A stretch of DNA of 64,000 bases from Staphylococcus succinus (GCF_029024945.1 NZ_CP118976.1:2604001-2668000); one strand, 5' to 3'; positions 26,588 through 35,987 are shown, counted from the first letter of the stretch. Made by a program: numbers and translations. The notes: generated by a model from the sequence alone, not told the origin.

Positions 26588-27445
26588 TTAAAATAATTCT
26601 TTCTTTAATTTATTCAACATAAAAGTGGCTGATTCATCAGCTTTATCTACCCAAGCAAAGACTGAATTCGTAGCGATACCATCAAATTTCATTTCTTTTA
26701 ATTTTCTAAATATCGTATCGAAATCTACTTCACCTTCACCAATATTAAGGTGCTGATGTACGGTCACTTCAGCATCAGGCGGATTCACAATATAACGTAA
26801 ACCATTCGCAACAGTGTGATTTAATGTATCAGAGAATAGCACATGCTGTAATTTATCCCCTGCATCATCAAACATTGTGGCTATATCACCTGTACCGTCG
26901 TCATGAAAGAATGTATGTGAAGTAGAATACACTAAATTTATCCACTCTTTATTTAATCCTCTAATCATTCTTAAGGCTTCATCATTACGCTCAATAAAAT
27001 CATAAGGATGTGCTTGTAAATTTAAATTTATTCCTTCTTTTTCAAATATTGGTAATAGCTCATCCATAGATTTAATAAATTTTTCCTCACAAATCTGAGG
27101 TTCATATTTATTTCCATTAAATTCTGTATTCATGACTTCTACATTTAAATCACTCGCTATCTCTATAGCACGTTTCCAATTACGGACTGCACCTTGACGT
27201 CTTTCTTCATCAGGACCCGACCAAGCCATCACTGGTAAGACCGATGATAATTGAACCCCCGCATCACTACACCATTTCTTAACGTTTTTAATCATACTAT
27301 TATCAACTTTTGGGTATTTATAAAAAGGTATAAAATCTTCTCTAGGAGAAAGCTCAATATATTCATATCCTAAGCTTGCCGCTTTATCTATCACTTCTTT
27401 CATTGATAAGTCTGTGTACATTGCTGGATCTAATGCTAATTTCAT
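26588..27445 (-). CDS. iolH: IolH-like TIM-barrel protein of inositol catabolism
   Basis: This 285-residue xylose isomerase-like TIM barrel is very similar to Bacillus IolH in LDPAMY, EYIELSPREDFIPFYK and WSGPDEERRQGAVRNWKRAI. The biochemical role of IolH is not firmly established in the family; it is thought to be an isomerase or epimerase in inositol use. It lies between iolD and iolI on the same strand, 20 bases after iolD. Confidence 0.87.
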   Translation of the reverse strand: MKLALDPAMYTDLSMKEVIDKAASLGYEYIELSPREDFIPFYKYPKVDNSMIKNVKKWCSDAGVQLSSVLPVMAWSGPDEERRQGAVRNWKRAIEIASDLNVEVMNTEFNGNKYEPQICEEKFIKSMDELLPIFEKEGINLNLQAHPYDFIERNDEALRMIRGLNKEWINLVYSTSHTFFHDDGTGDIATMFDDAGDKLQHVLFSDTLNHTVANGLRYIVNPPDAEVTVHQHLNIGEGEVDFDTIFRKLKEMKFDGIATNSVFAWVDKADESATFMLNKLKKELF

Positions 27446-27465
27446 ATCATATTCTCCTCTATTAA

Positions 27466-29379
27466 TTAGTATTGTTTAGCTTTCTTTAACTTTCCCACTT
27501 TCAAATCATGTGCAGCTTGTATGTCTTTCGAATTAGAAACTTCTGGTATACCTACATGCCACCAGCTCTCATAACCATCTGTCATTGTCTTAGGCAATAC
27601 TTTTATTTCAATCAAAGTACTAATATCTTGTTGTTCTGCATCTTTAAGCGCTTCTTCTAATGCTTCTAATGAATACACTTTATATACTTTGGCACCATAA
27701 CCTTCAGCTACTTTTGCGTAATCAATATTTAATATTTCATTGTCCGAAGTTCTAAATTCGGTGTGATAACTATTAACACCATTTTCCATCTGCAAATTAT
27801 TAATACACCCATATCCCGAATTATCAAATAGCAATATATTCACTTTCTTCTTGTATTGCAGTGAGGTGATAAATTCAGAATGTAACATAAGGAAACTTCC
27901 ATCTCCTACAAATGAATATACTTCGTTAGCCGGATCAGCTAATTTCACACCTAATGCACCAGAAATTTCATAACCCATACATGAATATCCATATTCAACC
28001 CCATATGTGTTTGGTTGTGTTGCATTCCACAGACGTTGCATGTCACCAGGAAGTGAACCTGCTGAGGTAATTACATTACTTTTAGGATTAACGACATCAT
28101 TGATTTTCAACACGACTGAACTCTGAGTTAATTCGGTATTCAAAGCATCGGCATATTCATTTAATACTTCTTGGTTAAACTGATTTTTTATTTCTGGATC
28201 GAAATGATTTCTATCATATTTAATGGTACTTAAACGTTCCCGTTCTTTTTCCCATTCTTGCTTAGCATCAACAATTTCATGTTCATATTCAGTTTTATAA
28301 TTATCTAGATGTTTTAATAACTGCTGAAGTGTGGCTTTCGCATCAGCAATAACTTGTATTGCATCTAACTTATATGCCTGCATTCTATTAATGTTTATAT
28401 TCAAAAATTTCGTTTCCTCAAAGTTAAACGCAGTTTTTGACGATGTAGCAAAATCAGTATATCTAGTTCCAATACCTATGACTAAATCCGCTTTATAAGC
28501 AATTTTATTGGCAGCTAATGTTCCAGTAATACCCATGCCACCCAAGTTATTTTTAAATGTCGCCTCTACAGTGGATTTACCAGCTTGCGTCTCAACCAAA
28601 GGAATATTGTATTTTTCAGAAATTTCAATTAATTCATCGCGTGCACCAGCGTATTTTGCACCGCCACCTACAAGGATTACAGGTTTTTTGCTTTGTTTAA
28701 TCGTTTCAGTCATTAATGCTATTTCTCGTTGAACCGGTTCCGGACGATCGATATAGTGTACACGTTTTTTAAAGAACGTAGCGTCAAAATCAAACGCTTC
28801 GCCTTGTACATCTTGAGAAATACAAACTGTTGCTGGTCCTGCTTGTGCTGGATTCGTCATAACTTCAAACGCCCTAATCAAGCTTGACATTAATTGTTCA
28901 GGACGTGTGACTCTGTCCCAATATCTAGAAACCGCCTTTAAAGCGTCATTTGTTGTGGTAGTTAAATTAGATTCATGTTCAACTTGTTGTAATACTGGAT
29001 CCGGTTGTCTTGTAGCGAATGTATCACTTGGCAGCAATAATACAGGAATATTATTTGCAAGCGCCGTCCCTGCTGCCGCGGTTAAATTAGCCGATCCGGG
29101 ACCGACCGATGTAGTCACTGCATAAATGTTACGTCTCAAACGTTGTTTACTAAAACCAATTGCTGCATGAGCCATACCTTGTTCATTTTTACCCTGAATA
29201 ATATTTAAATGTCCTGGGTCTTCTTCTAATGCTTGCCCAATACCCATTACATTGCCATGGCCAAAAATGTCAAACACACCTTCAACAAAAGGCTTTTCTT
29301 CACCATCGATACATATATATTGTTGTTTCAAAAATTTAACCAAAGCTTGTCCAGTTGTTAATCTTAATTTCTCTTTCAT
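27466..29379 (-). CDS. iolD: 3D-(3,5/4)-trihydroxycyclohexane-1,2-dione hydrolase
   Basis: This 637-residue ThDP-dependent enzyme opens the inositol ring to give 5-deoxy-glucuronate. The N-terminal part has the catalytic-region motif GVFDIFGHGNVMGIGQAL, the middle has GGGAKYAGARDEL, and the C-terminal ThDP motif is VGDGSFLMLHSEF through FDNSGYGCINNLQ. The start at 29377-29379 follows GGAAGGATG, and a longer in-frame start is unsupported. It heads the iolD-H-I block, with a perfect cre site upstream. Confidence 0.93.
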   Translation of the reverse strand: MKEKLRLTTGQALVKFLKQQYICIDGEEKPFVEGVFDIFGHGNVMGIGQALEEDPGHLNIIQGKNEQGMAHAAIGFSKQRLRRNIYAVTTSVGPGSANLTAAAGTALANNIPVLLLPSDTFATRQPDPVLQQVEHESNLTTTTNDALKAVSRYWDRVTRPEQLMSSLIRAFEVMTNPAQAGPATVCISQDVQGEAFDFDATFFKKRVHYIDRPEPVQREIALMTETIKQSKKPVILVGGGAKYAGARDELIEISEKYNIPLVETQAGKSTVEATFKNNLGGMGITGTLAANKIAYKADLVIGIGTRYTDFATSSKTAFNFEETKFLNININRMQAYKLDAIQVIADAKATLQQLLKHLDNYKTEYEHEIVDAKQEWEKERERLSTIKYDRNHFDPEIKNQFNQEVLNEYADALNTELTQSSVVLKINDVVNPKSNVITSAGSLPGDMQRLWNATQPNTYGVEYGYSCMGYEISGALGVKLADPANEVYSFVGDGSFLMLHSEFITSLQYKKKVNILLFDNSGYGCINNLQMENGVNSYHTEFRTSDNEILNIDYAKVAEGYGAKVYKVYSLEALEEALKDAEQQDISTLIEIKVLPKTMTDGYESWWHVGIPEVSNSKDIQAAHDLKVGKLKKAKQY

Positions 29380-29445
29380 ATAATCATCCTTCCATAAATG
29401 AAGATAAAATGCCAAAACATAATCAACTTATTATCATAATATAAT

Positions 29446-29459
29446 TGTTACCGCTTTCA
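29446..29459 (-). promoter_or_regulatory. cre site upstream of iolD
   Basis: On the minus strand TGAAAGCGGTAACA is a full match to TGWAANCGNTNWCA, between iolT and iolD, 67 bases before the iolD start. The gap suggests that iolD-H-I has its own promoter. Confidence 0.82.
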
Positions 29460-29487
29460 GTCAATCGATATTATTCATCTTTTTATT

Positions 29488-30915
29488 TTATTTAGCTTCT
29501 TCAATCAATTTCTCACTTACAACCTTGTTATTTTTCTTTGCTGATTTAAAATGCTCTTCTATTTCTTCTAACGATTTATCTTTCGTCTCTGGTAGTACTT
29601 TTTTAACAAAAACGATTGCTAAAATATTTAAAGCAACAAACACTGTAAATGTTGATGCTAGACCGAAATGTCCTAGTAATACTGGGAATGATAAACTAAC
29701 TAAGAAATTCGTAATCCAGCAAAAGAATACACTAGCGCCCATACCTACACCTCTAATTTTCATTGGAAATATCTCAGAAAGCATTAGCCATGTTACCGGA
29801 GATACACACCCTTGTTGAAAAGCTAAAAATGTTACAGTGAGCAACAATATAACAAATGGTAGTATAGGCGTCCCTGCTAAAAATATAGGAAATATACTTA
29901 ATAAAATAAGCGTAAACACTATCCCAATCTGGCCCGTTAATAACATGGTGCGGCGCCCTATCTTACCTAATAACCAAATACCTACAAAGGTCGCTAACAC
30001 AGATATAACGCCATTAGCGATATTTCCAATTAACGCTGCCTTAGTCCCAAAACCAGCATTCCTTAATATTTCTGTGCCATAATACATGATTGAATTCACC
30101 CCAGTGATTTGCTGTACCACGCCAAGTCCTATACCAATAAATAATATTTTACGAACCCAAGACTTTGTGAATTCATTTTTGGATTTTTCTTTTATTAATT
30201 TTTCTTTATCAATAACTGTTTTAATTTCTTTTATTTCTTCTGCTGCTGTTTTTTCATCTCTAAGTGTTCTTAAAATCGTATAAGCTGGCCAATACTTACT
30301 TTTACTGGCATGCCATCTTGGACTTTCAGGTACTCTTAGCATACCAAACCATAGTATGATTGCTGGTATCGTAGCGACGAGTAGCATGATTCTCCATATA
30401 CCAGGATTATCTACTAAATTTCCTAAAATACCATTGATAACATAAGCCATTAATTGTCCTGAAACAATCATCAATTCATTTTGAGTTACCATTCGTCCTC
30501 TCTTTTCTTTCGAAGACATTTCAGAAAGGAACGTCGGAACAATAACTGATGCACCACCAACCGCCAATCCTAGTATTAAACGAAAGGCCACCATAGAACT
30601 TACATTAGGTGCAAGTCCACAACCTAATGTTGCAAAGAAGAAAATAATTGCTAAGACCATAATCATTTTCTTTCTTCCTAATGCATCAGATAACCTACCA
30701 CCAGCTATAGCTCCAAATGCAGCCCCAAATACTAAAGAACTTGACACTAATCCTTCAGTAGCAGGGCTTAAATCCAATTGATTAGACAATGACATATACG
30801 GTAAGGCACCGTTTATAACGCCAGTATCAAAACCAAACAGTAATCCCCCAAACGTTGCAATGATTGTAATCTTCTTCATTTTGCTATTTTTTATGTCAAC
30901 TTCTGATTTTCCCAT
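29488..30915 (-). CDS. iolT: MFS sugar porter, probable myo-inositol transporter
   Basis: This 475-residue, 12-helix sugar-porter family protein carries the family signatures GRLSDALGRKKMI after TM2, VPESPRWHASK before the central loop and LPETKDKSLEEIEEHF at the end. It resembles B. subtilis IolT and its position next to iolD indicates proton-coupled inositol uptake. Another polyol or sugar remains possible from sequence alone. The start at 30913-30915 has AGAGGTG upstream. A perfect cre site precedes it. Confidence 0.85.
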   Translation of the reverse strand: MGKSEVDIKNSKMKKITIIATFGGLLFGFDTGVINGALPYMSLSNQLDLSPATEGLVSSSLVFGAAFGAIAGGRLSDALGRKKMIMVLAIIFFFATLGCGLAPNVSSMVAFRLILGLAVGGASVIVPTFLSEMSSKEKRGRMVTQNELMIVSGQLMAYVINGILGNLVDNPGIWRIMLLVATIPAIILWFGMLRVPESPRWHASKSKYWPAYTILRTLRDEKTAAEEIKEIKTVIDKEKLIKEKSKNEFTKSWVRKILFIGIGLGVVQQITGVNSIMYYGTEILRNAGFGTKAALIGNIANGVISVLATFVGIWLLGKIGRRTMLLTGQIGIVFTLILLSIFPIFLAGTPILPFVILLLTVTFLAFQQGCVSPVTWLMLSEIFPMKIRGVGMGASVFFCWITNFLVSLSFPVLLGHFGLASTFTVFVALNILAIVFVKKVLPETKDKSLEEIEEHFKSAKKNNKVVSEKLIEEAK

Positions 30916-30994
30916 GTGAAACACCTCTTATTTACGGAATATAAATCCAAAACAACACTAAAACATTACCAACATTTAATAACATAGTAATACT

Positions 30995-31008
30995 GTTAGC
31001 GCTTACAG
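30995..31008 (-). promoter_or_regulatory. cre site upstream of iolT
   Basis: On the minus strand TGTAAGCGCTAACA fully matches TGWAANCGNTNWCA, 80 bases upstream of the iolT start. Confidence 0.82.
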
Positions 31009-31067
31009 TCAATTATTTTTTGTGGTTACACATGCTCAAAAATAGCATTTCCAGCTACACTGAATAC

Positions 31068-31101
31068 AAAAAAACCCCTACAATTAAAGTGATTTGTAGG
31101 A
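31068..31101 (-). terminator. terminator after the CoA-transferase gene
   Basis: On the minus strand CCTACA pairs with TGTAGG and a run of seven T residues follows. It lies downstream of the stop at 31232. Confidence 0.65.
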
Positions 31102-31231
31102 GCTTCACATCAATATATTTAATTATTAAAAATCCGTAAAATATAATAGTCGTAAAAACTTATTTAGTTATGTTTATATGTTAACTTTTACTGAGATATA
31201 AAGTCATTTTCCTTTTTAATTCGAACTATTT

Positions 31232-32728
31232 TTATTTCCATTCCGGTTTATCCGAGCCTCTAAACATGAGTACAGTATCATACTCACCTGGTGTCTCAGA
31301 CATGACTACTTGATCTGTTACTCCTACATATGTGCCTAATGGAGTTTCAGCTTCAAATTGATCTGGCGCTATAATTTTATGTTCATCGTCACTATCTGAA
31401 TCTGCTCGTACATAATCCTTCTCAAAAATGCCTAATGATAATAGATATGCTGATACTTTACTTAACGACACACTTATACTATAACTTCCACCTTCTTTGG
31501 CGCGAAGTTCCAATGCTTTAATTGTACCTAGTTCTAATAACCAAGATACTACATAGTCATTAACCACCACAATTGGGGGTAACTTAGGCTCAGCTTCTGT
31601 TCCCTCCAATGTCATGACTCCAGTCACACTGCCCGCAGTTTGATCAAAGCCATTACGGTTGGACCACGGACCTGTATGACCATGTAAATTTACCGAAGCA
31701 TGAATAATACCAGGACGTTGCTTAGCCAAATCTTCTGGAGTAAGTTGATATGACTCCATAAAACCATGTCTCTTATTAATAAAAAAGACATCTGCATCTT
31801 GCAATAACTGATCAAATTTTGCTCGATGTTCCGCTTTTTCATCTAAATCTAAATATGTCGAACGCATACCCACATTAGATGTTAAATACATCGTTTCTAC
31901 TTCTAATTCAGTAGGTCTCCATATATTTAATACATCTGCGCCGTGTAATGCTAATCCTCTACCTAATCCAGCCCCAGCTATTACATGTCCCATCCCTAAC
32001 GCTCTAATACCACTTAAGGGTTGGCTTGGGTTCTCAGTAAACTGTTCTGGTTCAGACTCCCCTATTTTTTTAATTTCAATAAGTTCTGTTTCTGCAATAT
32101 GACGAAATTGTGGCTCTTCAACAAATTCTTCAATTGTACGAACCATTGGCATGACGATACCTTTATCTGCAGCAGCTTTTTCTAAATCTAATCCTTTCCA
32201 TTGTTTAATTGCTTCAGCAACAGCTTCTTTAGTTGAACGACTATCTAATAATTCTAAGACATGTGCTTTAGCATTTGGGTATGGATTAAGCGGCATCATC
32301 CATCTTTGATCACGTGTTTGATAAAAATCAAACCTAAATGGCGTATGTGGATCTTCTTGGCTTTTAGCCGGAAAACCGTTTAAAGTTTCCCATTTTCTTT
32401 CATAAAATGGAGACAGGCGTTTTACAGATTTTCTAATATCTACATGAATATCTTGACCATTACCACCTCTTACTTGCCACAAATGTGCTAAAGCAACCGA
32501 TTTAGCTGCTAAACCAAGTCCAGCTAAACTAGCAATTCTCAGCGTACTTGGCATTATCGGATCCTTTCCATAAAAAGAAACTTCGCCACCGCTATCAGAT
32601 GTTGTATATCCAACTGAATTTAATATATCTTCTAAAGCAGCTTCGATATTAAAATCATCGTTACTGATACGTTTTTCCTTATTTTCCAATAATACTTTTT
32701 TTAATGTTTCACTATTATTAATCAACAT
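31232..32728 (-). CDS. class III CoA-transferase (CaiB/BaiF family)
   Basis: This 498-residue protein contains a CaiB/BaiF-type domain in its C-terminal two thirds, with the likely catalytic Asp362 in NRNGFDQTAGSVTG and upstream IIHASVNLHGHTGPW. An N-terminal region of about 235 residues resembles the tail of the same family (STLRIASLAGLGLAAKSVALAHL), so it looks like a rearranged or duplicated form. These enzymes move CoA between carboxylic acids such as carnitine, oxalate or succinate derivatives. The start at 32726-32728 has AAGGAGG. The substrate is unknown. It is divergent from a TetR-type regulator that is its likely controller. Confidence 0.8.
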   Translation of the reverse strand: MLINNSETLKKVLLENKEKRISNDDFNIEAALEDILNSVGYTTSDSGGEVSFYGKDPIMPSTLRIASLAGLGLAAKSVALAHLWQVRGGNGQDIHVDIRKSVKRLSPFYERKWETLNGFPAKSQEDPHTPFRFDFYQTRDQRWMMPLNPYPNAKAHVLELLDSRSTKEAVAEAIKQWKGLDLEKAAADKGIVMPMVRTIEEFVEEPQFRHIAETELIEIKKIGESEPEQFTENPSQPLSGIRALGMGHVIAGAGLGRGLALHGADVLNIWRPTELEVETMYLTSNVGMRSTYLDLDEKAEHRAKFDQLLQDADVFFINKRHGFMESYQLTPEDLAKQRPGIIHASVNLHGHTGPWSNRNGFDQTAGSVTGVMTLEGTEAEPKLPPIVVVNDYVVSWLLELGTIKALELRAKEGGSYSISVSLSKVSAYLLSLGIFEKDYVRADSDSDDEHKIIAPDQFEAETPLGTYVGVTDQVVMSETPGEYDTVLMFRGSDKPEWK

Positions 32729-32883
32729 TTTTGCCTCCTTATACATTCAATTCACACAAGTTTCTATATCATCTGATCTGTTTGAAGATAGGTTAATAAC
32801 ATAGCTAGCTTACATCTAAAAATCACTTCTATACATGTATTATATGGATAATAGACTTGTTAAAACAATAGGTGTAAAATCAA

Positions 32884-32916
32884 AAAAGCAACACATATTT
32901 AGAATGTGTTGCTTTT
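32884..32916. promoter_or_regulatory. perfect hairpin in the leader of the TetR gene
   Basis: AAAAGCAACACAT and ATGTGTTGCTTTT form a perfect 13-bp inverted repeat with a 7-base centre, ending only 2 bases before the GAGGAGG ribosome binding site. It may be an autoregulatory TetR operator or an RNA attenuator. The stem also resembles a terminator. Confidence 0.6.
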
Positions 32917-32931
32917 GAGGAGGTATTCTAT

Positions 32932-33516
32932 ATGGCAAACTTAAAATCTAAAACTAAAATTCAAAATGCACTTGTAGATTGTCTCAATAAAACACGCATG
33001 TCCTCAATGAGCGTTAAAATGATATGTGATGAAGCACAAGTTAACAGATCCACATTTTACCGACACTATGACTCAATAGACTCAGCCATTTCTATAACAA
33101 TCAGTGCTTATTTTCGCTTATTATTTGGTGAGCCATATAAATTTTACCTTAAACATCAAAGCATCGATGAATCACAATATTATATTTCAAATAATATTTT
33201 TAGTCATGTTTATCACGATGCTTATTTTTATAAAACGATGTTCCAACAATACTCTAATTTTGAATTATTGTTTAAAAACCATATACAACAACGGTATATT
33301 ACATTTTTTAAAGACACAGGACTCGAAAATGATATGTTACTCACTAAAGAAATTGTTGCAGATTATATTGCTTCTGCTTATGTAGGTATGATTCACAGTT
33401 GGATTTTACGTGATTTTCAAGAAACACCAGAAACAATGGCTCGCCAACTTATTATCCTAAACTCTAATGGGCCCATCCGTTTACTTGTCGAAGCAAAAAA
33501 ACGACAAAGAGATTGA
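32932..33516 (+). CDS. TetR-family transcriptional regulator
   Basis: This 194-residue protein has an N-terminal TetR helix-turn-helix (MSVKMICDEAQVNRSTFYRHYDSID, about residues 24-48) and an all-helical ligand domain resembling the dihydroxyacetone-kinase regulator subgroup found in many Firmicutes. It is divergent from the CoA-transferase gene (203 bases apart) and is preceded by GAGGAGG. The ligand is unknown. Its stop codon lies within an inverted repeat. Confidence 0.8.
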   Translation: MANLKSKTKIQNALVDCLNKTRMSSMSVKMICDEAQVNRSTFYRHYDSIDSAISITISAYFRLLFGEPYKFYLKHQSIDESQYYISNNIFSHVYHDAYFYKTMFQQYSNFELLFKNHIQQRYITFFKDTGLENDMLLTKEIVADYIASAYVGMIHSWILRDFQETPETMARQLIILNSNGPIRLLVEAKKRQRD

Positions 33517-33580
33517 GACATTAATAGCTTACGATTTAGCCAGCACTCTGCTGCTCACTAAAACGCCTTTTGTCTCAACC
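33511..33580. repeat. long-range inverted repeat after the TetR gene
   Basis: GATTGAGACA at 33511-33520 pairs with TGTCTCAACC at 33571-33580 (one G-T mismatch), enclosing about 50 bases that contain CAGCACTCTGCTGCTC. The arrangement resembles the small intergenic palindromic repeats (GACTGGGACA...TGTCTCAGCC type) of staphylococcal genomes and may terminate tetR. Confidence 0.45.
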
Positions 33581-33591
33581 TCATAATTTAT

Positions 33592-33942
33592 TTATTGAAT
33601 TTTCAATTCTGTACCTTTAGTCATTTCAGGTATATCCACATTTTCTAAATATAATGTACCTGATTGATCCGCAGTATTACTACCATCAAATTTAAGTGTG
33701 ATATGGCCTAGGTTAGATAAATTGTCTTGTACCGCTGAGCCAACCTTCGTAATATCAAAAACATGATGATCTATATACAATTTTTGTTTTTCGGTAATGG
33801 TACCTTCAACTGCATTGATATCAATAATATAGCAATAATCAACTAACTCATCTGGTGCATTATCACCGAATAATATAACCATTTTTTCTTCTTCAAATGC
33901 TTTAGCATCTTGTCCGATCTCTTTTACAATTGTTTTATACAT
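33592..33942 (-). CDS. gutA: PTS glucitol/sorbitol EIIA component
   Basis: This 116-residue protein is of the SrlB/GutA family and carries phosphate from HPr to the sorbitol EIIB. VVGSAVQ-like and LGHITLKFDG segments at the C-terminal half are typical. In E. coli SrlB the phosphorylated residue, as I recall, is His43 in CFIHCH; here the aligned segment is CYIIDI, with no histidine. The conserved histidine is His60 in YIDHHVFDITKVG. It is the last gene of the gut operon. Confidence 0.85.
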   Translation of the reverse strand: MYKTIVKEIGQDAKAFEEEKMVILFGDNAPDELVDYCYIIDINAVEGTITEKQKLYIDHHVFDITKVGSAVQDNLSNLGHITLKFDGSNTADQSGTLYLENVDIPEMTKGTELKIQ

Positions 33943-33954
33943 TTTATCTCTCCT

Positions 33955-34965
33955 TTATTTATATAACCCAAAACTTGCTAGCCACGCTATGAATACCCGA
34001 GGCACACCATTTAAAAATCTGGAGTAGAGAACTGAAGGCACACCGATTTCTATTGTTTTAGTTTCAGCTTCTGCTAAACCGAGCCCAACAGGTATGAAAT
34101 CAGCAGCATTTTGAGTGTTAATTGCGAATAATGCTGGCAATGCCAAGTGTGGTGGGATATTGCCTTTTCCAATTTCTACACCAATCAATGTACCTAACAC
34201 TTGACCAATCACTCCCCCTGGACCTAATAAGGGACTTAAAAATGGCAATGAACAAATCAATCCGATAGCTAATAATCCCCATATATTACCTGCAAGTGGT
34301 GACATCACTTGAGCAAACAGTTTACCGATACCTGAACCTTGAATAATTCCAATTAATAGTGCTACAAATCCCATAAAAGGAATAATTGTATGCAACATTG
34401 TATCTACAGCATCCCTTGCCGCTTGATAAAATGTATTAATAATTTTTCCGGCTCCAAGTCCAATTTTAGTTAAAATACCTACATGTTCTTGTTCAGCTCG
34501 CGTTTCCATAAGTTTTTTATCTTTTGAGTACATGCTATTAGTCGCTTCTTTATTTTGTGTCGCTGTTGAACTACTAACCATGGTTGTTTCCTCTTCTGTA
34601 CCTAATTCTGAAACCTGACTGACATCAACGTTTGAAACATATATGTCTTCCGTAATGTATTGTCTAAGCGGACCACTTTTGCCGGTGGCCATAATATTAA
34701 TAGTTGGAATCCCTTTTTTAGGATAAATACCACATCTTAATGTTCCTCCACAATCAATAATAATAGCCATGATTTCTTCTTCAGGGACTGATGTTTCAAA
34801 GCCGTTTACAGGATCTGCACCTGTAATTTCAGAAATTTTATCCACAATCTCAGGTTTATGTCCTCCTGTGATATAAACTAACTTCTTCTTGTCTCCTTCA
34901 ACACCAAATGTTAACGGTCCTCCAAATCCTCCAGAACCTTTGACCACTTTTACTTTTTTATTCAT
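33955..34965 (-). CDS. gutB: PTS glucitol/sorbitol EIIB component
   Basis: This 336-residue EIIB fused to membrane segments belongs to the SrlE family. The cytoplasmic N-terminal domain contains the expected phosphocysteine at Cys72 in IIDCGGTLRCGIYPKKG and a start like SrlE (VKGSGGFGGPLTFG). The C-terminal half is hydrophobic, with glycine-rich helices (GPGGVIGQVLGTLIGVEIGKG). It receives phosphate from EIIA and phosphorylates sorbitol during uptake with GutC. Confidence 0.92.
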   Translation of the reverse strand: MNKKVKVVKGSGGFGGPLTFGVEGDKKKLVYITGGHKPEIVDKISEITGADPVNGFETSVPEEEIMAIIIDCGGTLRCGIYPKKGIPTINIMATGKSGPLRQYITEDIYVSNVDVSQVSELGTEEETTMVSSSTATQNKEATNSMYSKDKKLMETRAEQEHVGILTKIGLGAGKIINTFYQAARDAVDTMLHTIIPFMGFVALLIGIIQGSGIGKLFAQVMSPLAGNIWGLLAIGLICSLPFLSPLLGPGGVIGQVLGTLIGVEIGKGNIPPHLALPALFAINTQNAADFIPVGLGLAEAETKTIEIGVPSVLYSRFLNGVPRVFIAWLASFGLYK

Positions 34966-34975
34966 TTATTTCACC

Positions 34976-35527
34976 TCATCCCTCTAATTTAATCTCTTTA
35001 CTTAATTTTACTTTTTGTTGCTTTTCTACAAAGCTTGTTGTGAAGTCTGTAACCCAACCACCGATAAAGTTCACTAACAAACCAACTAATAGGTAACGTA
35101 CAGCTAGATCTGTAGTTGGTAGTCCTAATTTTTGAATACCATTAGCTATCCCTAAGAAAATAAATAATTCCGCTGGATTAATGTGAGGAAATAATCCATT
35201 ACTCGTGTGTGCAAATTGTGAAGCTGATGCAAAATAACTTGGTTTATATTTTTCTGGCATAAATCTTCCTAATGAATGAACCATCGGATTGGCTAACATA
35301 AATGATCCCAAAAATGGTAAGACTAAATAGCGCATTAACGGATTTTTAGCAGATTTTTGTGCAACAAAATTGATACGCTCTTCTCCAATTAATTGAATGA
35401 GTGTGTTCATAGCTATAAGCAACATAAGTACTAACGGTACAATCGTACCCATCCAATCTATAAATGTATCTGCACCAGTCTGAAATAATTTTATAAACGC
35501 TTCGGCAAATTTAACGACGTACTCCAT
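34976..35527 (-). CDS. gutC: PTS glucitol/sorbitol EIIC component
   Basis: This 183-residue membrane protein is of the SrlA family and forms the sorbitol channel with the membrane part of EIIB. LGSFMLANPMVHSLGRFMPEKYKPSYFAS and GLFPHINPAELFIFLGIANG are diagnostic. Its start codon overlaps the end of gutM by 17 bases, indicating translational coupling. Confidence 0.92.
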   Translation of the reverse strand: MEYVVKFAEAFIKLFQTGADTFIDWMGTIVPLVLMLLIAMNTLIQLIGEERINFVAQKSAKNPLMRYLVLPFLGSFMLANPMVHSLGRFMPEKYKPSYFASASQFAHTSNGLFPHINPAELFIFLGIANGIQKLGLPTTDLAVRYLLVGLLVNFIGGWVTDFTTSFVEKQQKVKLSKEIKLEG

Positions 35528-35984
35528 GTTTCATACCCCTTTCACTTTTAAAAATATTATTCACTTTCTTTACTGCTTTCATCATTGGGGAAGGTATTTT
35601 CTCAATTTCCCCACCGCTTTCTACAACTTTTAGCGTGTGTTGAGCATCTAAGATTGCTTTGACTAATAGTTTGTTGAAATTAGTTAAATCTTTTCCTGTA
35701 ATTTTATTGAGTTTCAGATTTTCTAAACCTTCTATTGGTTTGAACTTACTAAACACTGTTACCCCTTGCATGTATCGAGCATCTTCAATTTCATTTTTAC
35801 CATTTAGCTGTAATAAGACGAGCGTTCCAGATTTGAATACTGATGGACGTCTACCAATAGCTACTTTCCCCTTATAACGTAATTCTGTATAATTTTTAGT
35901 AAAATTTTTTATTTGCAACCATCCTAGTAAATGTTGTACGACAAATCCGATAGCCGCTAATACAATTAGCAAAATAAAAAACAT
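35511..35984 (-). CDS. gutM: GutM-like glucitol operon activator
   Basis: This 157-residue protein has an N-terminal membrane helix and the GutM core (YKGKVAIGRRPSVFKSGTLVLLQL). GutM proteins are accessory activators of sorbitol operons in enterobacteria and lactobacilli. It lies 3 bases after gutR, in the same order as gutFRMCBA of lactobacilli. Confidence 0.85.
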   Translation of the reverse strand: MFFILLIVLAAIGFVVQHLLGWLQIKNFTKNYTELRYKGKVAIGRRPSVFKSGTLVLLQLNGKNEIEDARYMQGVTVFSKFKPIEGLENLKLNKITGKDLTNFNKLLVKAILDAQHTLKVVESGGEIEKIPSPMMKAVKKVNNIFKSERGMKHGVRR

Positions 35985-35987
35985 AAT

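Noticed and set aside
33104..33385. 93-codon ORF within the TetR gene
   Set aside because: Another frame of a clear TetR protein, without ribosome binding site.
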